From assembly GCF_044458865.1 (NCBI RefSeq), contig NZ_JBITIH010000003.1, positions 124,001 through 188,000 of the forward strand: DNA of 64,000 nt, in the 5' to 3' direction. Below the pieces are notes generated by a model. It did no database searches and had not been told where the DNA came from. It worked only from the letters and a program-made list of their open reading frames with translations. A program made the translations under genes and the position numbers. Source of the stretch: Micromonospora_G sp044458865. Lineage in GTDB: Bacteria > Actinomycetota > Actinomycetes > Mycobacteriales > Micromonosporaceae. Below are positions 25,760 through 34,108 of this stretch, piece by piece. How positions within the stretch are numbered: position 1 is the first letter of the stretch; every line of letters begins with the position of its first letter.

Positions 25760-26275
25760 ATGCGATCCCTGCGAGTCCTGCTCGCCGCGCTGGCCCTCGT
25801 ACCGATGCTCTTGCTCGCCGCGGCACCGGCCGCCGCGCACGACGGCAAGCTCAACCTCCAGGTCGCCGGCGACGGCGCGACCGGGGTGACGATCCGGGCC
25901 AGCTACGCCGACGGCCACCAACTGGAGACGCTGGTCCGGTTGGTCCTCAAGGCGACCAGCGCCAGCGGTGACACCGTCGGGCCGATCCAGCTCAACCCCT
26001 CCGGCGAGGGGCAGGGTTTCTACACCACCGGACCGGTCCTCTCCCCCGGCCGCTGGCAGGTCACGGTCAGCGCACCCGCACCGAACCCGGCCGAGGTGAC
26101 CGTCGCCGTCGAGGCCAAGGCCGAACAGCAACCGCCGAAGCCGGCACCCGGCAATCCGGTCGCGTTGCCCGAGGAGACGGGAATCAGCCAAGGCGTGTGG
26201 TGGCTGATCGGCGGCGCGCTGCTGATCGCCGCCGCCGGCTCGGCCGTCCTGCTCGCCCGCAGCCGTAGAAGTTGA
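25760..26275 (+). CDS. Secreted, C-terminally membrane-anchored small protein
   Basis: A 171-residue protein not matched to a named family. It has a signal peptide ending APAAA, so the mature chain would begin at His-Asp-Gly. A compact beta-rich domain follows (LNLQVAGDGATGVTIRASY, and WQVTVSAPAPNPAEVTVAVEAK), then a Pro/Lys-rich linker, one membrane helix (WWLIGGALLIAAAGSAVLLA, near 146-165) and a basic stop-transfer tail. The N-terminal His and Ig-like beta pattern recall CopC/YtkA-type extracellular domains, but metal ligands beyond that His are not evident. Start ATG 25760 has AAAGGA 8 nt upstream. It is 3 bp before the HTH gene. Confidence 0.8.
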   Translation: MRSLRVLLAALALVPMLLLAAAPAAAHDGKLNLQVAGDGATGVTIRASYADGHQLETLVRLVLKATSASGDTVGPIQLNPSGEGQGFYTTGPVLSPGRWQVTVSAPAPNPAEVTVAVEAKAEQQPPKPAPGNPVALPEETGISQGVWWLIGGALLIAAAGSAVLLARSRRS

Positions 26276-26278
26276 CCG

Positions 26279-27130
26279 ATGCTGCCACGTCGTTCCCAAC
26301 CCGCCGTGGTCGGCCGCGACCTCGGCATGCAGCTCCGTGAACTACGCGTACGCCGACGGCTGAGCCTGCGTGAGGTCGCAGCCGAACTCGACTGGCCACC
26401 GTCCCGGCTGTCCCGACTGGAACACGGCCGACAGCACGTACGGGTCGAGGACGCGACCGCCCTGCTGGTCATCTACCGGGTCAGCGGGGAGGAACGGGCG
26501 GCGCTGCTCAGGCAGGTCGAGCGGGTCACCGAACCCCGCTGGTGGGAAGCGGCGGTGGGCCTCTCCGCCGAATCCCGCACGCTGATCCACCTCGAAGCCG
26601 AGGCGACCACCATCATCGGCTGCGAGCCGCTGCTGGTCCCCGGCCTGCTCCAGATCCCGGACTACACCCGGGCGGTGATGGAGTCCTGCGGCGTCCGCAA
26701 AGTGGACACACCGCCCCGGATCGCCGCCCGGCAGGCCCGGCAGGCGATTCTCACCCGGGAGACCCCACCGGCGTTGCATGCCCTGATCGACGAGGCCGCC
26801 CTGCGCCGCCCGGTCGGCGGCAATCAGGTGATGGCCGAGCAGCTACGGCATCTGGTCGCCGTGAGCGCCCGGCCGAACATCACCCTCCGGGTGGTGCCAC
26901 TCGCCGCCGGTGCGCACACCGGGCTGGACGGCGCCTTCGCCCTGCTGGACTTTCCGCACAACCGGTCCGTGGTCTATCTCGACCACAAGATCTCCGGCCT
27001 GTTCCTGGAGGAACGGCACCAGGTCGAGTTCTTCCGGCGGGAGGCGGTCCGGCTCGCGGAAGCGGCGTTGAGCCCGCTCGCGTCGGTCAGCTTCATCGCC
27101 CGGGTTGCCAGCGAACACGAGCGGAAGTGA
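26279..27130 (+). CDS. Scr1-type XRE-family transcriptional regulator (HTH + DUF5753)
   Basis: A 283-residue actinobacterial regulator. Residues 15-70 are an XRE helix-turn-helix (LRELRVRRRLSLREVAAELDW, PSRLSRLEHGR). Residues 95-280 form the DUF5753/Scr1 effector domain, with EAEATTIIGCEPLLVPGLLQ and YARAV-like YTRAV. Such proteins are typically paired with a small DUF397 protein that antagonises them, as here. Start ATG 26279, three bases after the preceding stop. Expected to bind DNA in the cytoplasm; targets unknown. Confidence 0.93.
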   Translation: MLPRRSQPAVVGRDLGMQLRELRVRRRLSLREVAAELDWPPSRLSRLEHGRQHVRVEDATALLVIYRVSGEERAALLRQVERVTEPRWWEAAVGLSAESRTLIHLEAEATTIIGCEPLLVPGLLQIPDYTRAVMESCGVRKVDTPPRIAARQARQAILTRETPPALHALIDEAALRRPVGGNQVMAEQLRHLVAVSARPNITLRVVPLAAGAHTGLDGAFALLDFPHNRSVVYLDHKISGLFLEERHQVEFFRREAVRLAEAALSPLASVSFIARVASEHERK

Positions 27131-27137
27131 GGCCGCG

Positions 27138-27344
27138 ATGACTGGTACACCGCACCCGGAGGCCACCTGGCGCACGTCCAGCCGCAGTGGCTCCAACGCG
27201 AACTGCGTGGAGGTCGCCGACCTGACCGGCCCGGCCGCTCTGGTCGGGGTACGGGACTCGAAGGACCCGGGCGGGCCGGTGCTCGTCTTCGCCGCCCCCG
27301 CCTGGTCGGCGTTCCTGGCCACGCTGGGCCGCCAGCCGCACTGA
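27138..27344 (+). CDS. DUF397 domain protein
   Basis: A 68-residue DUF397 protein, partner of the adjacent Scr1-type regulator. Family marks are WRTSSRSGSNANCVEVAD (residues 10-27), GVRDSKDPGGPVL and a final FLATLG. In studied cases these small proteins act as antagonists of the HTH protein, giving a two-component on/off pair. I chose the ATG at 27138 with GTGAGG 5 nt upstream, 7 bp after the regulator stop; the frame can be extended leftwards but overlaps the regulator. Confidence 0.93.
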   Translation: MTGTPHPEATWRTSSRSGSNANCVEVADLTGPAALVGVRDSKDPGGPVLVFAAPAWSAFLATLGRQPH

Positions 27345-27349
27345 CCGGG

Positions 27350-27382
27350 GGGGTTCCGGGGCAGTCCATGCCCCGGAACCCC
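27350..27382. terminator. Bidirectional terminator hairpin
   Basis: A perfect 14-bp stem (27350-27363 with 27369-27382) with a 5-nt loop lies between the convergent DUF397 and aldo/keto reductase genes. Confidence 0.8.
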
Positions 27383-27427
27383 GTCGACGTCGCGGGGATC
27401 GACCAGTAGATCGGTCGCGGGGATCGA

Positions 27428-28384
27428 TCAGAGAATGGCGCGCAGGGCGGCCAGATCGTCGGCGGAGGGCTGCCAGCCACCGGCGGCGGCGTTCGCCCGC
27501 GCCTGCTCCGGAGTGGTCGCACCCGCGATCACCGAGGTGACCGCCGGCTGCGCGGCCAGACCGCCGATCGCCACCTGCAACGGGGTGAGACCCCGTTCGG
27601 CGGCGTACTTCTCGATCGCCTCGATGGTGTCCCACGGCGCGGAGGCGAGCCGCACCGCGTACCGTGCGGCATCGCCGGAGAGCCGACTGCCGGCCGGGGC
27701 CTGCTCCCCACGCTTGTACTTTCCGGTGAGCAGACCGTCGGCGAGCGGGAAGAACGGCAGCAGCCCGAGGCCGAAGTGCTGGGCAGCCGGGACGATCTCG
27801 GTCTCGACGTGCCGCTCCACCAGGCTGTAGTGGTTCTGGGCACTGATGAACGGTGCGTAGCCCCGGGTACGGGAGACCCACGCGGCGTCGGCGATCTGCC
27901 AGCCGGAGAAGTTCGAGTTGCCGAGGTAACGGACCTTACCGGCCCGGACCAGGTCGTCGAGCGCGCTCAGCGTCTCCTCGATCGGCGTGCCGGGGTCGAC
28001 CTCGTGCATCTGGTAGAGGTCGATGTGGTCGGTGCCGAGCCGGCGCAGCGACGCCTCGACGGCGCGGGCGATGTAGCGGCGGGCACCCCGGGCCCCGTAG
28101 TCGGGCCCGTTGGCCCCGAGCATGTCCATGCCGAACTTGGTCGCCAGTACGACGTCGTCACGCCGGCCCTTGAGTGCCGCGCCGAGTTGCTCCTCGGACG
28201 CGCCCTTCTGTTCGCCGTAGATGTCGGCGGTGTCGAAGAAGTTGATTCCGGCTTCCAGTGCCGCGTCGACCACCGCCCGGGTGCCCTGCGCGTCCAGCTT
28301 CCGGCCGAAGTTGTTGCAGCCGATGCCGACGACGGACACCACGAGCCCGGAGTCGCCCAACCGGCGATAGGTCATCTCAGTCAC
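27428..28384 (-). CDS. Aldo/keto reductase
   Basis: NADPH-dependent TIM-barrel oxidoreductase of about 318 residues. The catalytic set is visible: Asp and Tyr in FFDTADIYGEQ, Lys in VLATKFGMD, His in LYQMHEVDP. The C-terminal cofactor segment is VTSVIAGATTPEQARANAAA. It resembles the YajO/Kv-beta-like group of AKRs (IGCNNFG at the N-terminus). I chose the GTG at 28384 (VTEMTYRRLG) with AGGG 8 nt upstream; the ATG three codons later is equally possible. It stands alone, divergent from nothing obvious. Substrate unknown. Confidence 0.9.
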   Translation of the reverse strand: MTEMTYRRLGDSGLVVSVVGIGCNNFGRKLDAQGTRAVVDAALEAGINFFDTADIYGEQKGASEEQLGAALKGRRDDVVLATKFGMDMLGANGPDYGARGARRYIARAVEASLRRLGTDHIDLYQMHEVDPGTPIEETLSALDDLVRAGKVRYLGNSNFSGWQIADAAWVSRTRGYAPFISAQNHYSLVERHVETEIVPAAQHFGLGLLPFFPLADGLLTGKYKRGEQAPAGSRLSGDAARYAVRLASAPWDTIEAIEKYAAERGLTPLQVAIGGLAAQPAVTSVIAGATTPEQARANAAAGGWQPSADDLAALRAIL

Positions 28385-28477
28385 GTGATCAACCCTATGC
28401 TTCGCGACCACCGACGAGCAGGCCGATCCCAAGGTGGGAGAGCCTCTCCCGCGATCGGAGGGGCGTCTCCCGACGCC

Positions 28478-30157
28478 TCAGCCGACGTCCCAGACCGGTT
28501 CGGTGGTCTCCACCACGTCGCCGTCGCCCCGGAAAAGCACAAAACGGTCGAACGATCGGGTGAACCAGCGGTCGTGGGTGACGGCAATCACCGTCCCCTC
28601 GTACGCCCTCAGCCCCTCCTCCAACGCCTCGGCCGAGGCGAGGTCGAGGTTGTCGGTGGGTTCGTCGAGCAGCAGCAGGGTCGCACCGGAGAGTTCCAGC
28701 AGCAGCACCAGGAACCGGGCCTGCTGACCGCCGGAAAGGGTGCCGAACCGCTGGTCCCCCTGGGCGCTCAGCTCATAGCGACTGAGCGACGCCATGGCCG
28801 CGTGCCGGTCCATCCCGGTGCGGTGATCGTCCCCCCGCCAGAGGATCTCGACCAGGGTCTTCTCCGTCAGTTCCGGACGGTCGTGGGTCTGGGAGAAGTG
28901 GCCGGGCCGGACCCGGGCACCGAGTCGGGCCACCCCGGCATGCAGCACCGGCTTGAGCAGGTGCCCACCGTCGACCGGGCCGTTGGCAGGATCGGGGTCG
29001 GTGCCGCCGCGGGCGAGCAGCCGCAGGAAGTGCGACTTACCGGTTCCGTTGGCACCGAGCACGGCCACCCGGTCGCCGTACCAGAGTTCCAGGTCGAACG
29101 GGTAGGTCAGCCCATCCAGTTCGAGCTGCTCACAGACGACCGCGCGCTTGCCGGTCCGGCCACCGGCGAGCTTCATCCGGATGTCCTGGTCCTTCGGCGG
29201 CACCGGAGGCGGCCCGGCCTCCTCGAACTTGCGCAGGCGGGTCTGCGCGGCCTGGTAACGCGAGGCCAAGCCGTCGTTGTACGCCGACTTCTGCTTGTAC
29301 ATCAGCACCAGCTCACGCAGCTTCTGGTGTTCCTCGTCCCAACGACGACGCTGCTCGTCCAGGCGGGCGTGCCGGGCCACCCGGGCCTCGTGCCAGCTAC
29401 CGAAGCCGCCCGGGTGCACCCAGGCGCTGCCGCCCTCGACGGCGACGACCCGGTCGGAGGTCTGGGAGAGCAGCTCCCGGTCGTGCGAGACGTAGAGCAC
29501 CGACTTCGTCGAATCCCGCAGCCGCCCCTCCAGCCACCGCTTACCCGGTACGTCGAGGAAGTTGTCCGGCTCGTCGAGAAGCAGCACCTCGTCACTGCCG
29601 CGGAGCAGGATCTCCAGCGCGAACCGCTTCTGCTGGCCTCCGGAGAGGGTGCGCACCGGTCGGATCCGGCTCTGTTCCCAGGGCAGGTCGAGCACGATGG
29701 TGGAGACGGTGTCGAAGAGGACCTCGGCGTCGTACCCGCCGGCCTCGCCCCAGGCGGCGAGCGCGTCCGCATACGCCAGTTGGGCCTTGCCGGCGGCGGT
29801 GCTGTACTTGCCGCGCACCTCGGCGGCGTGCAGCGCCGCCTCGGCGGTGGCCAGTCGGGCACCGGCCGACCGCAACGCGGGCGCCGAGATGGAGAGGGCG
29901 AGGTCGTACAGGGTCGATTCGTCGCCGATCATGCCGATGAACTGGCGCATCACGCCGAGTCCACCGGAACGGGCGATACCGCCGGTCTTGCTGGCCAGGT
30001 CACCTGCGACCATGCGCAACAGGGTGGTCTTCCCCGCTCCGTTCGGCCCGACGAGGGCCACCTTGGCGCCCTCACCGACCCGGAACGACACGTCGGCGAA
30101 GAGTTCCCGGCCGTCCGGCAGGGTGTAGCCGACTCCGGCGACGTCTATGTAACCCAC
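28478..30157 (-). CDS. ABC-F family ATPase
   Basis: A 559-residue soluble protein with two ABC nucleotide-binding domains and no membrane helices, the ABC-F plan. The first Walker A is GPNGAGKTT (residues 37-45) with signature LSGGQQKRF near 169. The second is GANGTGKS near 366 with LSGGQQAR near 472, followed by a DEPTDNLD Walker B. The region between is charged and helical. ABC-F proteins act on the ribosome in translation or antibiotic protection; some actinobacterial members are housekeeping. GTG 30157 is chosen because the residues before it (antisense to the methyltransferase gene) do not look like protein; AGG lies 8 nt upstream. Nothing here ties it to resistance. Confidence 0.9.
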   Translation of the reverse strand: MGYIDVAGVGYTLPDGRELFADVSFRVGEGAKVALVGPNGAGKTTLLRMVAGDLASKTGGIARSGGLGVMRQFIGMIGDESTLYDLALSISAPALRSAGARLATAEAALHAAEVRGKYSTAAGKAQLAYADALAAWGEAGGYDAEVLFDTVSTIVLDLPWEQSRIRPVRTLSGGQQKRFALEILLRGSDEVLLLDEPDNFLDVPGKRWLEGRLRDSTKSVLYVSHDRELLSQTSDRVVAVEGGSAWVHPGGFGSWHEARVARHARLDEQRRRWDEEHQKLRELVLMYKQKSAYNDGLASRYQAAQTRLRKFEEAGPPPVPPKDQDIRMKLAGGRTGKRAVVCEQLELDGLTYPFDLELWYGDRVAVLGANGTGKSHFLRLLARGGTDPDPANGPVDGGHLLKPVLHAGVARLGARVRPGHFSQTHDRPELTEKTLVEILWRGDDHRTGMDRHAAMASLSRYELSAQGDQRFGTLSGGQQARFLVLLLELSGATLLLLDEPTDNLDLASAEALEEGLRAYEGTVIAVTHDRWFTRSFDRFVLFRGDGDVVETTEPVWDVG

Positions 30158-30221
30158 GCCGGCATCCTGCCTTCTGCGACCAGTACGGCGATAGCGACTT
30201 TCGGCAGGCGGGTGGCGACCG

Positions 30222-30839
30222 TCACCGGGTGACCCGGAGCACCCGATAACCCTTCTGGCTGGCCGGTCGCTCCACCTGCCAGCCCTGTTCCTCCTCCAGC
30301 CACCGGTGCAACGAGTCGCCGCCGAGGTGCCGGGCCACCACGAGCCAGCCGACGCCGCCCGACGCCAGCCTCGGTAGCCAGCGGGCGAGCATCGTGTGCA
30401 GTTCGGCCTTGCCGATCCGGATCGGCGGGTTGGACCAGATCTCGGTGAAGGTGACGTCGTCGGGCACCTCGTCCGGGTCGACCACTCGGACCCGGTCCCC
30501 CGCACCGATCCGGGCCGCGTTCTCGGCGGCGAGGTCGCGGGCACGAGAGTTGACGTCGACCGCCCAGATCGTCGCCGCCGGTGCCGCGTCGGCCAGCACG
30601 CAGGTGATCGGGCCGTAGCCGCAACCCAGGTCGAGCAGGGGGCCGGCGGTGCCGGGTCCGGGCAGGTCGGCCTTGCGCAGCAGTACGGCCGTCCCGGGGT
30701 CGAGCCTGGTCGCGGAGAAGACCCCGCCGGAGGAGATCAGCGAGTAGTCCCGCCCAGCGGCCGAGAACTCGATCTCACGGCGGTCGGGGGCGGTACCGGG
30801 CTGGGCGGTGAAGTAATGGTCGCCGGTCACGCAACGCAT
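30222..30839 (-). CDS. Class I SAM-dependent methyltransferase, RsmC-like
   Basis: A 205-residue methyltransferase of the MTS/RsmC group. Motif I is LLDLGCGYGP (residues 68-77), an acidic loop ends strand two (WAVDVNSRA), and the N6/N2-type NPPI motif (SNPPIRIGK) is near residue 139. It has the single-domain form that corresponds to the C-terminal half of RsmC, which methylates G1207 of 16S rRNA; target inferred only. Start ATG at 30839; a GTG three codons on is possible. It lies 64 bp before the ABC-F gene on the same strand, perhaps as one unit concerned with ribosomes. Confidence 0.88.
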   Translation of the reverse strand: MRCVTGDHYFTAQPGTAPDRREIEFSAAGRDYSLISSGGVFSATRLDPGTAVLLRKADLPGPGTAGPLLDLGCGYGPITCVLADAAPAATIWAVDVNSRARDLAAENAARIGAGDRVRVVDPDEVPDDVTFTEIWSNPPIRIGKAELHTMLARWLPRLASGGVGWLVVARHLGGDSLHRWLEEEQGWQVERPASQKGYRVLRVTR

Positions 30840-30981
30840 TCTCGCGTACCGCCGGATTCACGTCGCATCCGTGGTCGGTGTTCACCGTACGCAGGGTTTC
30901 CTGCCCGAATGTCTGGTCTTTCACCTGGCGTGATTCATGGGTAGAGGCGCCAAATGAGCCCTTTCCACTACCCTGAGCGAC

Positions 30982-33087
30982 ATGGCGAACGGGGAGCGTT
31001 CCGGTTCCGGCGGGTGGTCCCCGCCCGGAGACCGCACCGCGAGCCGGGTGCGACCCGGCGGGGATCGACTGACGTCCCAGGGATGGGCCGGCGGCCACCC
31101 CCATGCCGGGTACGACGAGCAGGAGGAGATCCCGCCCGCCACGGCACCACCCGCCACGGCACCGCCGGGTCGGTATCCGCAGGCCGCAGGGAACGGTTGG
31201 GCTGAGGCTCCGGTCGCACCCCGGTCGCCCGCACGTGGCGCCCCGATCCCGCCGGTGCCGCCGCCCGCCCAGGGTCAGGGCGGGAACCGGCCCACCTCGC
31301 CACCGAGCCAGCGCCAGGCGGAGGAGCGTTCCGCCGCCTCGGTCGGCCGCCCCGGCGTCGAGCAACGGCGGGTGCCGCCACCGGGCGAGCGTTCCGGCCC
31401 GGCCTGGTTGTTGCCGCCGACCCCGCGCCGGCCCGGTACGGCAGGTCCACCGCCCCTGCCCAGCCAGCGGGTCGAGCCGACCCGACGCGCGGACCTGGCT
31501 CAGCACGGCGCCCCGGCGCGGCAGGTGGATTCGACCGAGCGCACCCATCCGGGCCAGCGTGTGCACCCGGGCTGGCCTGCCGACCAGCCCGCACCTCGGC
31601 CCCCGGCACAGCAGGCACCGCTACGGCCGGCACTGGGCCGGGCGGTGCCACCGCCCAGGACCGGACCGGATCGGCTGGCCGCCGGCAGCAGCGCGCCGCC
31701 CCGCCCGTCTTCCCGCTTCCCCGCGCCGGCACTGCCGAGATCCGGGCAGTCGCCGCCCCCCGCGCAGCCGGGGCGGGCACTGCCACCACCTCCGCCTCCG
31801 GCGCCTCGCCAGGCCGAGCAGAGATCGCCAAGTGGCCAACCGACCGCCCAGGGATCACCGAGCGGCCGGTCGGCCGCCCAAGGGTCGTCGACGGGCGGCC
31901 CGGTCTCCCAGCGACCTCCGACCGGCGGTCCGGTCGTACGCCCCCGAGCCGGCGTGGCCCAGGTCAGCGTCGCGCAGATCCGAGCCGGCCAGATCAACGC
32001 CGGCCAGATCAACGCCGGACGCGACGCAGCCGGGTTCGACGCAACCCGACGCGACGCAGCCGGACACGACGCAGCCGGACACGACGCAGCCGGGTTCGAC
32101 CGGCGACACGGCGCCGCGCATGACTCGTCCCTCTCCCGCCCCGACCGGGCTGGCCCGGGGCAGGACCGCACCCCTGGTCGGGGAACGGGGCAGGACCGCA
32201 CCCCCGGTCGGGGAACGGGCCAGGACCGCACCCCGCCCGCAGCCACCGGCCCGGACGGAACCCGACCCGGCACGGCCCTGGTCCTCGCCCGGACCGGCAC
32301 CGCCCTGGTCCTCGCCGGCGGCCGAATCGGCCCCCCTCCGGTAGCCGCGGTGCGCGACCAGCGGCGTACCTGGCTGTTCGTGATCGGTGGCCTCGGCGCA
32401 CTAGTCCTGCTTGCCGTCTGTGGGCTCAGCTCCTACTTCATGGTGGCCGACGAGCGGCAGGGCCGGGCCAGCCGAGGGACCGTCCCACCGGCACCCACGA
32501 CACAGGTGCGGGACATCGGCACCCGTACGGTCGACCCGGCGCCCCTGACCGAAGCGGAGGTCTTCCCCTCCGACCAGATCCTGATCAATGCCGAAGAGCC
32601 GCCGTACCAGGTGCTCAAGACACAGGCGACGGACGACTGCGGTTCCGCCGCTTCCGGTGAGATCAGCGCTCTCTTCACCGAACTCGGCTGTAACCAGGTG
32701 GTACGCGGCACGCTGCGGTCACCGACCGGCGCGTACCTGGTCACCGCGGGCGTGTTCAACCTCGCCGACGCGACCGGCGCCGAGTGGGCGCACCAACGGA
32801 TCAAGCCGATCGTGGACGGTGGCAAGGGTCGGTTCCAGGGCCTCGCCGCAGGCTCGGGCACCGAGGCGATCGCCCTCGCCTCCGCACAGGTCGGCTGGCA
32901 CGTACGCGGTCACTTCCTGATCTTCTGCGTGATCGCGAAGTCCGACCGGACGGCGATCGGCGACAACGACCCGTACGCCCGACAGATCCTCTTCGACATG
33001 ATCGAACTGCACCTGCGCGGCGGTGTCCTGGAACGGCGGGCGACCACACCGGTGGAGTCACCGGTGGAAGCGAAGCCGGTCTCCTGA
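30982..33087 (+). CDS. Single-pass membrane protein with proline-rich, repeat-bearing N-terminal region
   Basis: A 701-residue protein not assigned to a named family. Residues 1-455 are Pro/Gly/Arg/Ala-rich and disordered, with short tandem repeats (units like GQINA, DAAGHD and GQDRTPGRGT). One membrane helix follows (about 464-490, WLFVIGGLGALVLLAVCGLS). The 210-residue C-terminal part looks folded and probably lies outside the cell: a conserved-looking pair of Cys (DDCGSAASG and ELGCNQVV), strand-rich segments and RQILFDMIELHLRGG near the end. The ATG at 30982 has only a weak ribosome-binding site. The layout recalls actinobacterial cell-envelope proteins with cytoplasmic disordered tails. 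Function unknown. Confidence 0.8.
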   Translation: MANGERSGSGGWSPPGDRTASRVRPGGDRLTSQGWAGGHPHAGYDEQEEIPPATAPPATAPPGRYPQAAGNGWAEAPVAPRSPARGAPIPPVPPPAQGQGGNRPTSPPSQRQAEERSAASVGRPGVEQRRVPPPGERSGPAWLLPPTPRRPGTAGPPPLPSQRVEPTRRADLAQHGAPARQVDSTERTHPGQRVHPGWPADQPAPRPPAQQAPLRPALGRAVPPPRTGPDRLAAGSSAPPRPSSRFPAPALPRSGQSPPPAQPGRALPPPPPPAPRQAEQRSPSGQPTAQGSPSGRSAAQGSSTGGPVSQRPPTGGPVVRPRAGVAQVSVAQIRAGQINAGQINAGRDAAGFDATRRDAAGHDAAGHDAAGFDRRHGAAHDSSLSRPDRAGPGQDRTPGRGTGQDRTPGRGTGQDRTPPAATGPDGTRPGTALVLARTGTALVLAGGRIGPPPVAAVRDQRRTWLFVIGGLGALVLLAVCGLSSYFMVADERQGRASRGTVPPAPTTQVRDIGTRTVDPAPLTEAEVFPSDQILINAEEPPYQVLKTQATDDCGSAASGEISALFTELGCNQVVRGTLRSPTGAYLVTAGVFNLADATGAEWAHQRIKPIVDGGKGRFQGLAAGSGTEAIALASAQVGWHVRGHFLIFCVIAKSDRTAIGDNDPYARQILFDMIELHLRGGVLERRATTPVESPVEAKPVS
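31985..32102 (+). repeat. 15-bp tandem repeats in the proline-rich protein gene
   Basis: Units of 15 bp encode GQINA twice and then DAAG[HF] or variants several times. The repeats are in frame and near-identical at DNA level. Confidence 0.8.
32157..32234 (+). repeat. 30-bp tandem repeats in the proline-rich protein gene
   Basis: Two full copies (starting 32157 and 32187) and a partial third (32217) of a 30-bp unit encode GQDRTPGRGT. A further 27-bp pair follows near 32271-32322, encoding GTALVLA. Confidence 0.85.
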
Positions 33088-33115
33088 GTCGGCGCGGGCG
33101 GACACCGGACCGCCG

Positions 33116-33946
33116 TCAGGCTTCCGCCGGCAGTCGCAACCGACGGGTACGCTCCGCGCGGTCGGCGTATCCGGCGGGGTCTTCGGGATAACCGACCTCG
33201 ACCAGGGTCAACCCGTGGGCCGGCGCCACGGTGACCTCGCTCGACCGTTCCCGCCGGGTCAGCAGGCTCGCCGGCCACTCGACCGGCCGACGCCCGTCGC
33301 CGGCCACCAGCATCGCCCCGACCAGGCTGCGCACCATCGACTGGCAGAACGCGTCCGCCTGGACCGTGGCCACCAGGATCCCGTCCGGGTCCCGGCGCCA
33401 GTCCAGCCGGGTGACCTCGCGCAGCGTCGTCGCGTGTTCCTTGCGCCGGCAGTACGCGGCGAAATCGTGCTCGCCGACGAGTCCGGCCGCCGCGTGCGCC
33501 AGGGCGGCGAGTTCCAACGAGCGGGGCCAGGCCAGGATCTCGTGCCGGCGCAGCGGCTCCACCCCGTACGGGGCATCGGTCACGCGGTACTCGTAGCGGC
33601 GGAAGGTCGCCGAGAACCGGGCGTCGAACTCCGCCGGAACCTCGGTGACCGTACGAACCCGTACGTCACCCGGCAGGAGTCCGGCGAGTCGGCGCAGGAG
33701 CGAGTCGGCGAGCGGCTTCCAGGCGGCGTCCGCGAGGTCGACGTGGCACACCTGACCGGTGGCGTGTACACCGGCGTCGGTCCGCCCGGCGACGGTCAGC
33801 CCGGTCACCGCATCCGCGCCGAGCACCTTCGACAGCACCTCGGTGAGGACACCCGCGACGGTACGGCGTCCGGGCTGGGCCGCCCAGCCGGAGAAGTCGG
33901 TGCCGTCGTAGGCGACGTCCAGCCGTACCCGGGTGTGACCGACCAC
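33116..33946 (-). CDS. truA: tRNA pseudouridine(38-40) synthase TruA
   Basis: Makes pseudouridine at positions 38-40 of tRNA anticodon stems. 276 residues, normal for the family. The catalytic Asp lies in the AGRTDAGVHA motif (about residues 52-61); FSATFRRYEYRV and FCQSMVRSLVGAMLVAG are further family motifs. The GTG at 33946 is well supported by AGGAGG 7 nt upstream; the longer open frame to 34048 adds a Pro/Ser-rich stretch with no support. It follows rplQ, the classical place for truA at the end of the alpha operon, but a strong hairpin separates them. Confidence 0.95.
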   Translation of the reverse strand: MVGHTRVRLDVAYDGTDFSGWAAQPGRRTVAGVLTEVLSKVLGADAVTGLTVAGRTDAGVHATGQVCHVDLADAAWKPLADSLLRRLAGLLPGDVRVRTVTEVPAEFDARFSATFRRYEYRVTDAPYGVEPLRRHEILAWPRSLELAALAHAAAGLVGEHDFAAYCRRKEHATTLREVTRLDWRRDPDGILVATVQADAFCQSMVRSLVGAMLVAGDGRRPVEWPASLLTRRERSSEVTVAPAHGLTLVEVGYPEDPAGYADRAERTRRLRLPAEA

Positions 33947-34062
33947 TGGCGTACCTCCTGTGAAGCCGCCATCGGCGGCGCTGGTGCTGGCCCTGGGGGG
34001 GGAAGCCGTCGGCGGGCCGGAAGCCGTGGGCGGGCCTGTACCCGCCACCGGCGGAAATGCGC

Positions 34063-34094
34063 GGGCCCGGCACCCCCGAAGGGGTGCCGGGCCC
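34063..34094 (-). terminator. Terminator of the alpha operon (after rplQ)
   Basis: A perfect 14-bp GC stem (34063-34076 with 34081-34094) closed by a CGAA tetraloop, 14 bp after the rplQ stop. It may let some transcription pass into truA. Confidence 0.85.
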
Positions 34095-34108
34095 GACGTT
34101 GCCTGTGG

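Noticed and set aside
27776..30232. 818-codon plus-strand open frame over the ABC-F and aldo/keto reductase genes
   Set aside because: Both minus-strand genes have full catalytic motifs; the plus-strand translation is low-complexity and matches no family.
31985..32102. Pentapeptide-repeat domain in the 701-residue protein
   Set aside because: The 5-residue periodicity (DAAGH) lacks the central hydrophobic A(D/N)LXX pattern of true pentapeptide repeats.
33947..34048. N-terminal extension of TruA from 34048
   Set aside because: The extension is Pro/Ser-rich and lies ahead of an AGGAGG correctly spaced for the GTG at 33946.
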